A stretch of DNA of 55,507 nucleotides. Source: CAYJPA01 sp964371945. GTDB lineage: Bacteria; Chloroflexota; Chloroflexia; Thermomicrobiales; UBA6265. Position numbers and translations under genes: made by a program. This document shows positions 35,234-44,289 of this stretch, piece after piece; positions within the stretch are counted from its first letter, which is position 1, and every line of letters starts with the position of its first letter. The DNA lies in assembly GCA_964371945.1 (NCBI GenBank), contig CAYJPA010000031.1, positions 1 to 55,507 of the forward strand, in the 5' to 3' direction. Below the pieces are notes generated by a model. That model was not told the origin of the DNA. It ran no database searches and saw nothing but the letters and a program-made list of their open reading frames with translations.

Positions 35234-36652
35234 CTACAAAATGCGTTGCAAGGCTGATTTGGCCTCGAGATGCCCGCACATCCCGTGGACGCCGCCGCCG
35301 GGTGGTGTCGAGGCGGAGCACAAGAACAGCCTCGGATTGGGCGTCGAGTATGGATTCCAGTGAACAGATGGCCTCATAAAGCGCTGCCGTAAATCTATCG
35401 ATCCACCGCCGATGTCCCCGCCGATATAGTTGGCGTTGTATCGCACCAAATCCGAAGGAGCCATGACCGACTTCGCCAAAACGCGATCGCGAAAACCTGG
35501 AGCAAAACGCTCGATCTGGTTTTCGATTCGCAAGGTCATATCGAACGTCGACCCGTTCGGCACATGGCAATACGCCCAAGCGGTGTGCTTGCCGGCGGGC
35601 GCACGGGTCGGATCGAACAGACTGGCCTGCGCGACCAAAACGAACGGCGTCTCTGGATACTGGCCACGACTGACTCCTCGCTCTGCCGCGGCAATCTCTT
35701 CGAACGTACCTCCGAGATGAACGACACCCGCGCGACCGCATTCCATCGAACGCCAGGGAATCGGTCCGTCGAGCGCGTAGTCAATCTTGAATGAGCCGGG
35801 GCCATGCCGGAATCGCGCCAGCGATCTCCGGTTGCGCTCAGGCAACTCCTTGCCGGCAATGCGAGCCATGTTTACCGGCGCAAGATCGAACAAGACCGCT
35901 TTCGCCGGCGGAATGTCGCGCATGGACTCAACGTTGACCCCGGTCCGAATCTCGCCGCCTAAAGACTCGATCTCAGATCTAAGCGCGTCGACGATCATCT
36001 GCGATCCGCCCCCGGCAAACGGCCATCCGTGCAGATGAGCAAGCGTTCCGAGCATTAACCCCGCTGCCGCCGAGCCCGCTTGATCGAGGGGCAACATCGA
36101 GTGCGCTGACATTCCAGCGAACAGAGCGCGGGCATGACCGGATTCCAACCTTGATTTAGCAACCGATTCGGCCGACCGAATAGCGATGCGCCCGAATCGC
36201 CCCATTGAAAGTGGATGCCGCGGCACATGAAACGGGGCCAGCAGTTCATCGACTAGCTGCTCGCCTGCGTCGACGAAGTGCGAGAAAAGCTGCTTGTATG
36301 CACTTGCATCCGATCCCAACGACCCGGCGGTTTCCGAGATCGAACGCACCACCTTCGCGGCGCTCCCATCGTCAAACGGATGAGCCATGACGACCGGTGA
36401 TTCGATCCAGCGGATCAGGGTCTCGAGCTCCCGAAAGAGGCGTGAAACGGTCAGCGGGTGGGAGGTCGTGCGGATATCGTGATGACAACCCGGCAGCGCG
36501 AGCTCAGCGGTTCGACATCCGCCGCCGATCGTCTCCCCGGCTTCGAGCACCAGTACCGTTCGGCCTGCTCGTTCCATTGTCAGCGCCGCCGCCAAACCGT
36601 TCGGGCCCGACCCAACGACAACCGCGTCGTACTGCTTCACCTCGGCTCCCAT
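35234..36652 (-). CDS. NAD(P)/FAD-dependent oxidoreductase (phytoene-desaturase-like)
   Basis: This is a 472-aa flavoprotein of the phytoene dehydrogenase/PYROXD2-like group. The dinucleotide fold is YDAVVVGSGPNGLAAALTME, with EAGETIGGGCRTAEL after it. The C-terminal FAD motif LFLCSASTPPGGGVHGMCGH marks this branch. The substrate domain has no clear relation to carotenoid desaturases, and no crt genes are nearby, so a carotenoid role is not supported. The Met at 36652 is chosen because it opens the Rossmann fold. Upstream codons are open but look non-coding. Confidence 0.87.
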   Translation of the reverse strand: MGAEVKQYDAVVVGSGPNGLAAALTMERAGRTVLVLEAGETIGGGCRTAELALPGCHHDIRTTSHPLTVSRLFRELETLIRWIESPVVMAHPFDDGSAAKVVRSISETAGSLGSDASAYKQLFSHFVDAGEQLVDELLAPFHVPRHPLSMGRFGRIAIRSAESVAKSRLESGHARALFAGMSAHSMLPLDQAGSAAAGLMLGTLAHLHGWPFAGGGSQMIVDALRSEIESLGGEIRTGVNVESMRDIPPAKAVLFDLAPVNMARIAGKELPERNRRSLARFRHGPGSFKIDYALDGPIPWRSMECGRAGVVHLGGTFEEIAAAERGVSRGQYPETPFVLVAQASLFDPTRAPAGKHTAWAYCHVPNGSTFDMTLRIENQIERFAPGFRDRVLAKSVMAPSDLVRYNANYIGGDIGGGSIDLRQRFMRPSVHWNPYSTPNPRLFLCSASTPPGGGVHGMCGHLEAKSALQRIL

Positions 36653-36824
36653 CCTGATCGATCGCCGAACCCGATGATACGCCGGCTGATCGCGGATCGC
36701 GTTGATCGGATCTCTGCCTCCGCTACAATCCCAGAATGCACCAACAAGCGAGCTCATCCGGCCGCGAAGACCGACCCGCCGGAGCGAAGCAATCGCACGT
36801 CACGAACCACGGAGGCTGAACCGG

Positions 36825-38855
36825 ATGAAGTTAGCGACCGATATCGGCGGGACCTTTACCGACCTCGTCTATCTGGATGAGGCAACCGGTGAGCTCGGAC
36901 TCGCCAAGGCATCTTCCACCCCGCCGGGCTTTGCCACCGGGATCATGGACACGATCGCAAAGTCCGGAATCGATCCCTCCAATGTCGAACATTTCGTGCA
37001 TGGCACCACGGTCGTCATCAATGCCCTGACCGAGCGGAAAGGCGCCATCACCGCGCTGGTCACAACCGAAGGCTGCCGGGATGTGCTCGAGATCGGCCGA
37101 GCCAACCGGCCAGACATCTACAATCTCAGGTTTCGAAAGCAGCCGCCGTTCGTGCCGCGCGAACGACGATTCGAGGTGATCGAGCGAACGAACTACAAAG
37201 GCGAGATTGTCACGCCGCTCGATCTTGCGGGTGTCGATGCCGTCGCCGAGAAGATTCGGGCATCTGGGTCCCGCTCGGTTGCGGTTTCATTCCTCCATTC
37301 GTACGCAAATCCGGGGCACGAACGAGCCTGTGCGGATCGGCTCCGCGAGCTGCTTCCAGAAGTTCTGGTCACGGCCTCATCCGATATCACCCAGGAGTGG
37401 CGTGAATACGAGCGCACGAGCTCGGCCGTGCTCAATGCTTATGTCCGGCCGACCGCGAGCTCCTATCTTCAGGCGCTCGAATTAAACCTTCGTGACATCG
37501 GAATCGGATCGCAGTTCGATGTCATGAAATCGAACGGAGGCACCGCCACGTTCGCCGTTTCTGAAGTGCTCCCGATTCACATGGTCGAATCGGGTCCTGT
37601 CGGCGGAGTGATCGGCGCAGCCGCAATCGGTAAAGCCATCGGCTCCGAAAACATCATCACGCTCGACATCGGCGGCACGACCGCGAAGTGCTCGCTGATC
37701 GATCACGGCGAGGTGAAGATTACGACTGACTACCGGATCGAACGCGACCCTCATCACGCCGGTTACCCGATCAAGGTGCCGGTGGTCGACATCGTCGAGA
37801 TCGGCGCCGGCGGCGGATCGATCGCCTGGATTGATGATGGCGGCGCACTGAAGGTTGGACCGAAGAGCGCGGGCGCCGTGCCTGGACCCGTCTGTTACGG
37901 CCAGGGGGGAACCGAGCCAACGGTGACCGACGCGAATCTGATCGCGGGCCGGATCAATCCCGGTTATTTCCTTGGCGGCGAGATCGCGGTCAGTGTCGAT
38001 CTCGCTAAGCAGGCGATGCACCCGATCGCCGCCGCGCTCGGCGTCTCCGTGGGAGACGCAGCCTTGGGCGTCATCCGGATCGCCAATGCCAATATGATCA
38101 ACGCGCTGAAGTTGGTTTCCGTGCGCCGCGGTTACGACCCACGTGACTTCATTCTCATGGCCTTCGGCGGCGGTGGCGCAATGCATGCAGCCGCGCTCGC
38201 CAAAGAGCTGCATGTCAACCGCGTGTTGATTCCGCGTGCGCCGGGTCACTTTTCGGCCTGGGGGATGCTGATGACCGATCCGATGCAGGATTTTATCCGC
38301 ACGACCCTGATCGCCAGCAATGAGTCGACCGTTCCGCGCATGACCGAGATCTTCGACGGCATGACGGACGATGCTCGCGGCTTCTTCGTGCGCTCGGGTT
38401 ATGACGCTGACGCCGTGAGGTTCTTGTGGGCGCTTGACATGCGCTATCACGGCCAGGAGCACACGGTTCGCGTGCCGCTCGCTGGCAACAGGGTCGACGT
38501 TGCCGAGGCGAACGAGAGGTTTCATCAACTCCACGAGCGCTCCTACACCTACCGGCTCGATTCGAAGATCGAGGTGGTCAACTTTCATGTTGTCGCTTCG
38601 GTGCCGGCCAAAAAGCCCGAGCTCAGGGCGTTCACGGGAGCCGGCGGCGACGGGCGACCGAAAGGCCGCCGAATCGTCGATTTCGACGAGGACGGCCATC
38701 AGGAGAGCACGATCTATGAACGCGACAATCTGATCCCAGGCAAACCGATCCTCGGACCCGCGGTGATTGAAGAACCCGCGGCCACGACGGTCGTTTATCC
38801 CGGTCAGCGCGCCGTTATCGATGAAATCGGCAACATCCTGATCGAAATCGGCTAG
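36825..38855 (+). CDS. hyuA: Hydantoinase/oxoprolinase family protein, subunit A
   Basis: This is a 676-aa protein of the HyuA/5-oxoprolinase-N/acetone-carboxylase-beta family, which couples ATP hydrolysis to opening or carboxylating a substrate. The N-terminal ATPase motif is LATDIGGTFTDLVYLD. Further family blocks are HGTTVVINALTERKGA, a Gly-rich DIGGTTAKCSLIDHGEV, the GAGGGSIAWIDDGG stretch and GPVCYGQGGTEPTVTDANL. GFGGGGAMHAA-like MAFGGGGAMHAAALA is near residue 445. The ATG at 36825 has GGAGG 9 nt upstream. HyuB follows 27 bp later. The substrate (hydantoin, N-methylhydantoin, oxoproline, acetone) cannot be told apart. Confidence 0.92.
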   Translation: MKLATDIGGTFTDLVYLDEATGELGLAKASSTPPGFATGIMDTIAKSGIDPSNVEHFVHGTTVVINALTERKGAITALVTTEGCRDVLEIGRANRPDIYNLRFRKQPPFVPRERRFEVIERTNYKGEIVTPLDLAGVDAVAEKIRASGSRSVAVSFLHSYANPGHERACADRLRELLPEVLVTASSDITQEWREYERTSSAVLNAYVRPTASSYLQALELNLRDIGIGSQFDVMKSNGGTATFAVSEVLPIHMVESGPVGGVIGAAAIGKAIGSENIITLDIGGTTAKCSLIDHGEVKITTDYRIERDPHHAGYPIKVPVVDIVEIGAGGGSIAWIDDGGALKVGPKSAGAVPGPVCYGQGGTEPTVTDANLIAGRINPGYFLGGEIAVSVDLAKQAMHPIAAALGVSVGDAALGVIRIANANMINALKLVSVRRGYDPRDFILMAFGGGGAMHAAALAKELHVNRVLIPRAPGHFSAWGMLMTDPMQDFIRTTLIASNESTVPRMTEIFDGMTDDARGFFVRSGYDADAVRFLWALDMRYHGQEHTVRVPLAGNRVDVAEANERFHQLHERSYTYRLDSKIEVVNFHVVASVPAKKPELRAFTGAGGDGRPKGRRIVDFDEDGHQESTIYERDNLIPGKPILGPAVIEEPAATTVVYPGQRAVIDEIGNILIEIG

Positions 38856-38882
38856 TCACGTTCGTCAGCCAGGAGTTGTTTC

Positions 38883-40592
38883 ATGAGTCAGACAGCGTCC
38901 ACGATCGATCCGTTCACGCTCGAGATCATCAAAGAAGGTCTCAATGCGATCGGCGACGAGATGTTCGTCTCGATCCAGCGCACCAGCAAGAGTCCGATCA
39001 TTTACGAAGTGCTCGACTACTGCTGCGGCATTACCGATGATCAGGGCCAACTTCTGGCGCAGGGCAACGGCGTCGGCGGCTTTCTCGGCACAATGGCCTT
39101 CGCCGTGCAGTCGACGATCGCCAAATTCTGGCCGGGAAATCTCGAAGAGGGCGACATCATCGTCACCAACGATCCGTACGGCGGCGGCGGCACGCATCTC
39201 TCCGACGTCTCCCTGGTCATGCCGATCTTCTTCGAGGGCGAGCTTGTTGCCTTCTCCGCCAATAAAGCACACTGGACCGAGGTCGGGGGCAAAGACCCCG
39301 GATCGTGGACAACAGACTCGGTCGATATCTGGCAGGAGGGCATGCAATTCCCCTGCGTCAAGCTCTTCAGCCGCGGCGAGCCGATCCCGAGCATGATGGA
39401 CATGATCGAAGCAAATGTCCGAACGCCGGATATGACGCTCGGCGATGTCTGGTCGCAGGTCGCGTCGTGCCGGTTGGCTTCAATTCGCTTCCAGGAGCTC
39501 TGCCGCAAGTTCGGCGTGCCGCTGGTTCGGCAGGCGATCACCGCGCTGCTCGATTACGGCGAAACGATGGTGCTCCGGGAGCTCGCGAAGCTGCCAAGCG
39601 GTATTTATGAAGCCGAAGATTGGATTGATGACGACGGTCTTTCCCAGGATCCGATCTATTGCAAGGTGAAGGTCACGGTCTCGGATGACGAGTTCCTGTG
39701 CGATTTCACCGGCACCGCGCCCCAAACGCGCGGTCCGGTCAATTGTTCATGGACTGGGCTCAATTCAGCCGTCCGGATGGTCTTCAAAGCGCTGACCGAT
39801 CCGCACATCCCTGCCAATGAGGGCTGTTTTCGCCCGATGCGGGTGATCTGCCCCGACGGCACGGTCTTCACCGCGCAGCGACCGGCGCCGGTTTCGACTT
39901 ATTGGGATTCGATGATCTTCGCCGCCGATCTCGTCTGGAAGGCAATGGCCGAGGTCGTTCCGCACCGCCTCGCCGCGGGTCATTTCATGAGCGTCTGCGC
40001 GGACGTGACCTTCACCATCCACCCAGACACCGGGCTGCCCGCGATTCTGGTCGAGCCAAATGCGGGCGGCTGGGGCGCGGGAATCGATCAAGACGGCGAG
40101 GCTGGTCTAGTTTGCCTGGGCGATGGCGAAACCTACATCCTCCCGCTCGAGGTAACCGAAGCGATTTATGGCATTCAGGTCGATCGATTCGAGTTCAACA
40201 CGGCACCGGGCGGCGAGGGCAAGTTCAGGGGAGGACGGGGGCTAATCCGCGACTATCGAATCTTGAGTGACGAAGGCGGCTTCATTACTTCCACCTTCGG
40301 CCGCAACAAGTTCATGCCTTGGGGCGTCGCGGGCGGCAACGACGGTTCGCCAAACGCGGTCCAAATCCGGTTTGCCGACGGCCGGGAGCCGGTCACGGTC
40401 GGCAAAACCGCCCGCTACCCGTTGAAGAAGGGCGATGTCGCCCGTCTGATCACCGGCGCGGGCGGAGGGTGGGGAGACCCGAAGGAGCGAGATCGCGAAC
40501 TCGTGCTCACAGACTTGCGGTCTGAGTTGATCAGCGAACAAACGGCCCGCGAAATCTACGGCTTGACCGACGCAGATTTCGCTAATAGGTAG
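38883..40592 (+). CDS. hyuB: Hydantoinase/oxoprolinase family protein, subunit B
   Basis: This is a 569-aa partner of HyuA, and the pair acts as one complex. Visible: IDPFTLEIIKEGLNAIGDEM at the start, VTNDPYGGGGTHLSDVSLV, the metal-binding HWTEVGGKDPGSW and MGVAGGNDGS-like GVAGGNDGSPN in the C-terminal third. The end is GAGGGWGDPKERD. The order and 27-bp spacing to subunit A are typical of an operon. No racemase, transporter or amidohydrolase gene adjoins, so the pathway is open. Confidence 0.92.
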   Translation: MSQTASTIDPFTLEIIKEGLNAIGDEMFVSIQRTSKSPIIYEVLDYCCGITDDQGQLLAQGNGVGGFLGTMAFAVQSTIAKFWPGNLEEGDIIVTNDPYGGGGTHLSDVSLVMPIFFEGELVAFSANKAHWTEVGGKDPGSWTTDSVDIWQEGMQFPCVKLFSRGEPIPSMMDMIEANVRTPDMTLGDVWSQVASCRLASIRFQELCRKFGVPLVRQAITALLDYGETMVLRELAKLPSGIYEAEDWIDDDGLSQDPIYCKVKVTVSDDEFLCDFTGTAPQTRGPVNCSWTGLNSAVRMVFKALTDPHIPANEGCFRPMRVICPDGTVFTAQRPAPVSTYWDSMIFAADLVWKAMAEVVPHRLAAGHFMSVCADVTFTIHPDTGLPAILVEPNAGGWGAGIDQDGEAGLVCLGDGETYILPLEVTEAIYGIQVDRFEFNTAPGGEGKFRGGRGLIRDYRILSDEGGFITSTFGRNKFMPWGVAGGNDGSPNAVQIRFADGREPVTVGKTARYPLKKGDVARLITGAGGGWGDPKERDRELVLTDLRSELISEQTAREIYGLTDADFANR

Positions 40593-40634
40593 TTTGATCG
40601 ACCTTCCACTTAGTAGATGTACAATTATGAAGCA

Positions 40635-40727
40635 GCAATCCTCAGGTTGAAACCAGAGGCTAACTTCGCGAAGCATCTCCGAGGCTAAGCAACGCGCACC
40701 GCGTGATGCGCCGATCAAAGATGCACG
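40635..40727 (+). repeat. Dispersed intergenic repeat, copy 2 (about 93 bp)
   Basis: This segment matches 17089-17182. Shared blocks are GCAATCCTyAGGTTG, TTCGCGArGCmTCTCCGAGG with CTAA, a GCGC-rich block and CAAAGATGCA. The end of this copy runs into the first arm of the large hairpin that follows. Confidence 0.65.
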
Positions 40728-40930
40728 ATTCGTTATTGCGCTCCTAACATGTTGAGGGAGCAATGATGAATCGTGCATTGTTGTCCGGACTATGTTCGGT
40801 CGTGCACCGCCCGGCAATAAATTGACCGGGCTATGCAAACGAAACCCTTCCAGGGTTGAGAACGAAGCCGTCGTTCGGAGAGATTCGCTCCCTGATACAC
40901 CGTTTAGGAATGCACGATTCATAATTGCGC
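40720..40930. repeat. Triplicated 18-20 bp motif forming a long hairpin
   Basis: TGCACGATTCGTTATTGCGC at 40722-40741 is followed by an inverted near-copy at 40760-40777 (16 of 18 positions). With flanking bases the two arms make a stem of about 24 bp and a loop of about 11 nt. A third, direct copy (TGCACGATTCATAATTGCGC) lies at 40911-40930. The composite repeat sits between the second and third copies. This could be a degraded small mobile element or a nested insertion. Confidence 0.65.
40807..40865 (+). repeat. Composite hairpin repeat, copy 2
   Basis: Positions 40807-40833 are identical to 19778-19804 (27 bp). 40845-40865 matches 19828-19848 except one base. The first block folds as CCCGGCAAT/ATTGACCGGG. 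This copy is nested between arms of the triplicated motif. Confidence 0.7.
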
Positions 40931-41153
40931 GGCTGCAGCGAGCGGCCATTCCTCGATCAGTGTAGTTTCTGTTGTTGCATGCCACAACTCTAGACGGCCC
41001 GGAATCGCATTCTGTGCAGATCCGCGCAAAAGCCGTGACCTCTTGCCACGATCTCCTGGTCCTGGCGCCTCCGTGCGGAATAGATTGTCTCTACAAGGAC
41101 GTGTGCTCGTGAGGGCGCATTGGCCAAAGCGACTGTGCTTCTCCGGAGGAACC

Positions 41154-42215
41154 ATGACCATTTACGGTGCTTCAGCCACCGAAACATCCCGGTTCGACGA
41201 CGCCGCGCGCTCCTATGACGCGCTTCTCGTCCTCTCGTTCGGTGGTCCTGAGGGCCCGGACGACGTCATTCCGTTCCTCGAGAATGTAAGCGCCGGCCGG
41301 AAGGTGCCTCGTGAGCGACTTGAAGAGGTCGCCGGGCACTACCTCCACTTCGATGGGGTGAGTCCGATCAACGCACATAACAGAGCGCTCATCGCGGCGC
41401 TAGAGCTCGAGTGCTACAACAGCGGTCTCGACCTTCCGATCTATTTTGGGAATCGCAACTGGCATCCGTTCGTCACCGACACTGTCCGCCAGATGCGCGA
41501 CGAGGGCGTCAAGCGCGCGCTCGTCTTTGTGACCTCCGCGTTTAGCTCATATTCCGGCTGCCGGCAATATCGCGAGGATCTCATCGGGGCGCTGAAAACG
41601 GTCGACAAGCAGACGCTCACATTCGACAAGCTCCGCGCCTTCTACAACCATCCCGGCTTTATTGAACCGATGATCGAATTGACCCGAACCGGCCTAAATT
41701 CGATCCCGGCCGTAAGACGCGGCTCAACCCGATTGATCTTCACCGCCCACAGCATTCCGCTGTCAATGGCGCGCCATTGTGCATACGAACAACAGTTCAG
41801 CGAGGCGTCACAGCTCATCGCATTTGGAGCGGGCTTCGACGACTTCACCCTTGCGTATCAAAGCCGTAGCGGTTCTCCGCATGCACCATGGCTCGAGCCG
41901 GATATCCTCGACGCACTCAGAGGCGCGAAAAACGACGGCGTTACCGACGTTGTGATCGTGCCTGTCGGATTCATCTCGGATCACATGGAGGTGCTGTTCG
42001 ATCTGGACACGGAAGCCAAGGAGCTCGCGGACGACCTCGGACTCGGCTTTGTGCGTGTCGCCACGGTCGGCACGCATCCTCGATTCGTGCAGATGATCCG
42101 CGAGCTCATCGTCGAGCGCATGTCGGAATCGCCGGTACGGCCCGCGCTCGGCCGTCGCGGCCCAAACCATGACATTTGCCCCGCCAATTGCTGCCTAGCC
42201 GGAGCGACTCGATGA
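41154..42215 (+). CDS. hemH: Ferrochelatase, likely coproporphyrin III ferrochelatase
   Basis: This 353-aa enzyme inserts Fe2+ into a porphyrin. Visible: ALLVLSFGGPEGPDDVIPFL, PIYFGNRNWHPF, TSAFSSYSGCRQYRED, the catalytic His in FTAHSIPLSM and PVGFISDHMEVLFDLD (metal-binding Glu/Asp region). The C-terminus has a Cys cluster (ICPANCC). Together with the Cys in SGCRQY it could hold the [2Fe-2S] cluster known in actinobacterial-type enzymes (inference). Because ChdC lies in the same operon, coproporphyrin III is the likely substrate (CpfC role). The ATG at 41154 has CGGAGGA 6 nt upstream. It is the first gene of the heme cluster. Confidence 0.93.
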   Translation: MTIYGASATETSRFDDAARSYDALLVLSFGGPEGPDDVIPFLENVSAGRKVPRERLEEVAGHYLHFDGVSPINAHNRALIAALELECYNSGLDLPIYFGNRNWHPFVTDTVRQMRDEGVKRALVFVTSAFSSYSGCRQYREDLIGALKTVDKQTLTFDKLRAFYNHPGFIEPMIELTRTGLNSIPAVRRGSTRLIFTAHSIPLSMARHCAYEQQFSEASQLIAFGAGFDDFTLAYQSRSGSPHAPWLEPDILDALRGAKNDGVTDVVIVPVGFISDHMEVLFDLDTEAKELADDLGLGFVRVATVGTHPRFVQMIRELIVERMSESPVRPALGRRGPNHDICPANCCLAGATR

Positions 42216-42450
42216 ATTTGCCGGCACAAGAACTGGCCCCGTCGTAGCGGTCGACCTCAGTTTCGGCCATCCGCTGGTTGTCAACAACGCTCATGCTTGC
42301 TCCTAATCCACCTCAGTTCATATTGCGTACTGCGCGAATCGCTGCAAGGGCGGACACGGCGGTCCACCCCTACCCATGGCAAACGGATTCGCCCGAATAC
42401 TTCATTCCCCACGGAAGTGATGTCCTCTTGCCTCTCTCAGTTTCAATCCT

Positions 42451-42525
42451 GCGTAAATCTATTCACATTGCTCCCGCCGAAATGCTAGGGTGAAAGTGAA
42501 GTGCGCGATTTCCATAGATTTACGC
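42451..42525. promoter_or_regulatory. 12-bp perfect inverted repeat upstream of hemC
   Basis: GCGTAAATCTAT (42451-42462) and ATAGATTTACGC (42514-42525) are perfect reverse complements 51 nt apart. They end 43 bp before the hemC ATG in a 353-bp gap. The arms could form a leader hairpin, or be two half-sites for a looping repressor. The gap otherwise shows no gene. A GAGGAG run at 42531 follows the right arm, so a folded stem could affect ribosome access. Confidence 0.5.
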
Positions 42526-42568
42526 GCATTGAGGAGATTTATTACTTCATCTTGACGCAGAGGGGCGG

Positions 42569-43504
42569 ATGGGCCGGAAAGTAATCAGGATCGGTGCCAG
42601 GGGATCAAATCTGTCGCTTCGACAGACGCAGATCGTGGTCGATTTGCTACAAGCACGTGATCCTGGTCTACGCGTCGAAATCGCGATCATCACCACGGCC
42701 GGCGATCGGCAGCTCGACACGCCGCTGCCTTTGATCCGCGGGAAGGGCGTCTTCACCGAGGAGATCGAGTCGGCGCTTCTGAACGGCGAGATCGACTTCG
42801 CGGTCCACAGCCTGAAAGACCTCCACGTTGAAAAACGACCGGGAATCGTGATCGGAGCAATTACGGAGCGTGGAGGCGCCGAGGATGTGCTCATCAGCCG
42901 CTCCAATCTGAGACTGGCTCAACTTCCGGCCGGTTCGAAAATCGGCACAAGCAGTCCGCGCAGATCCGCCCAACTCCTCCATCTCCGGCCGGATCTGATG
43001 CCGATTTCGATTCGCGGCAATGTCGAAACCCGAATCCGGAAAGCGCAGGACCCCACCGGCGAGTTCGACGCGATCGTGCTCGCCAGAGCTGGACTCGATC
43101 GGCTTGATCTATCCCCGGTGGCGGTCGAAACGCTGTCGCTCGAACTCATGTTGCCCGCGCCAGGACAGGGCGCGCTCGCGGTGCAAACCAGGAACGATCT
43201 CAGACTGCTCGAAATGCTCTCCGCGATCAATCACGCCGAAACTGCCTTCGCGACGATCGCGGAGCGGGCGTTTCTCGCTGGGCTAGGCAGCGGTTGTTCA
43301 ACCCCTGTCGCCGCCTTCGGCCGGTTCGATGGCGATCGATTGCACCTCTTGGGCCGTGTGAATTCGATCGATGGAGTGCACGAGGTTGACGTCGAAGCGG
43401 CCGCTGTGGTGTCGAATGAAGCCGCTGCGACCCGGCTCGGTCACGATTTGGCGCTCGCCGCTATCGCGAGGGGCGCCGGCACGTTACTTGGGGTCCGGCC
43501 ATGA
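42569..43504 (+). CDS. hemC: Hydroxymethylbilane synthase (porphobilinogen deaminase)
   Basis: This 311-aa enzyme joins four porphobilinogens into hydroxymethylbilane. Visible: IRIGARGSNLSLRQTQIVVD, TAGDRQLDTPLP, the catalytic Asp in FAVHSLKDLHVEKRPG, IGTSSPRRSAQLLH, LPAPGQGALAVQTR and the cofactor Cys in LGSGCSTPVAAFG, which carries the dipyrromethane. The ribosome site is AGAGGGG. Its stop overlaps the hemD start by 4 bp (ATGA). Confidence 0.96.
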   Translation: MGRKVIRIGARGSNLSLRQTQIVVDLLQARDPGLRVEIAIITTAGDRQLDTPLPLIRGKGVFTEEIESALLNGEIDFAVHSLKDLHVEKRPGIVIGAITERGGAEDVLISRSNLRLAQLPAGSKIGTSSPRRSAQLLHLRPDLMPISIRGNVETRIRKAQDPTGEFDAIVLARAGLDRLDLSPVAVETLSLELMLPAPGQGALAVQTRNDLRLLEMLSAINHAETAFATIAERAFLAGLGSGCSTPVAAFGRFDGDRLHLLGRVNSIDGVHEVDVEAAAVVSNEAAATRLGHDLALAAIARGAGTLLGVRP

Positions 43505-44289
43505 GCGCACCCTTGACCGGTCTCGGCGTCGTCAACACGCGCGCGCTTCACCAGGCCACTGAGCTCGACTCAGCGCTGATCACCGCGGGAGCGAACCCGC
43601 TTTCGTTTCCGTGCATCGCAATCGCTCCTCCCCTCGAACCAGAACCGCTCGATCGGGCCGTTCGTGCGCTTGCAAAGGGTGAATTCGAATGGCTCGTATT
43701 GACAAGCGGCAATGCCGTTAGCTCACTTGCCGGAAGAATCCCGGGACCGATATCAGTGAAGCTAGCCGCGATTGGTCCAGTAACCGCAAAGGCAATCGAG
43801 CAAGAGCTGAGTCTGCCGGTCGAGTTCGTTCCGAAGAGTCATTCAGCAATCGGTCTTGCCGCCGGAATTCCCATCTTGCCGGGCGATCGCGTTCTGCTTC
43901 CGGCCTCTGAAATCGCCCCATCTGATCTTGAATGCGCCCTTTCTGATCGCGGGGCGATCGTCACGCGCGTGACGACGTATCGGACGGTCACCGGATCGGG
44001 CGGCGTCGATCTGCGCCCCCTTCTCGCCACGAATCAGGTCGATGCACTCGCATTTGCCAGTCCATCGGCAGTCCGCGGCCTGCTCGACCGATTCGATTCC
44101 GATGGTGGATCGCCGTGGGATCGATTCGACCTGCCGGCGATATGCATCGGGGCAACGACATCCGATGCGGCGACCGCCCTCGGTTTCACCTCTGTTGTCG
44201 CGGCGACCAGTCAAACGGTTGAGGGACTGGTCGCCGCACTCGCACATCACGTTTCGACCCAGCCACAAGGGAGACACACATGGCGATAG
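43501..44289 (+). CDS. hemD: Uroporphyrinogen-III synthase
   Basis: This is a 262-aa bilobed enzyme that closes hydroxymethylbilane with ring D inversion. Sequence conservation in this family is low. The assignment rests on the fold pattern (LTGLGVVNTRALHQATELDS, FEWLVLTSGNAVSSLA, LAAIGPVTAKAIEQ, VDALAFASPSAVRGLL, AICIGATTSDAATALGF) and on its place between hemC and hemB. It overlaps hemC by 4 bp and the next gene by 10 bp. Confidence 0.93.
   Translation: MSAPLTGLGVVNTRALHQATELDSALITAGANPLSFPCIAIAPPLEPEPLDRAVRALAKGEFEWLVLTSGNAVSSLAGRIPGPISVKLAAIGPVTAKAIEQELSLPVEFVPKSHSAIGLAAGIPILPGDRVLLPASEIAPSDLECALSDRGAIVTRVTTYRTVTGSGGVDLRPLLATNQVDALAFASPSAVRGLLDRFDSDGGSPWDRFDLPAICIGATTSDAATALGFTSVVAATSQTVEGLVAALAHHVSTQPQGRHTWR

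Larger units (their letters stand above)
40593..41153. other. 560-bp repeat-rich spacer before the heme operon
   Basis: No gene is seen between hyuB and the ferrochelatase gene. The first 340 bp hold the second copy of the 94-bp repeat (40635-40727), a long hairpin (40720-40779), the second copy of the composite repeat (40807-40865) and a third copy of the hairpin arm at 40911-40930. The last 220 bp should carry the heme operon promoter. I could not pick a convincing -35/-10 pair there. Confidence 0.6.

Noticed and set aside
35234..36652. Carotenoid desaturase role for the FAD oxidoreductase
   Set aside because: The end of the protein fits the broader PYROXD2-like group, and no carotenoid gene is in the window.
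37482..38699. Minus-strand ORF of 405 codons opposite hyuA
   Set aside because: It is a shadow frame of hyuA. The composition is unlike a real protein and no motif is present.
42212..42247. 11-codon ORF (MNLPAQELAPS) overlapping the ferrochelatase stop in an ATGA
   Set aside because: It is too short to judge. Overlap alone does not show translation, and no hallmark of a leader peptide (for example repeated regulatory codons) is seen.
42106..42294. Minus-strand ORF of 62 codons with a GGAGCAAGC site, antisense to the end of the ferrochelatase gene
   Set aside because: Its larger part lies opposite coding sequence, it has no recognisable domain and it would face the heme operon. The ribosome-site match alone is not enough.
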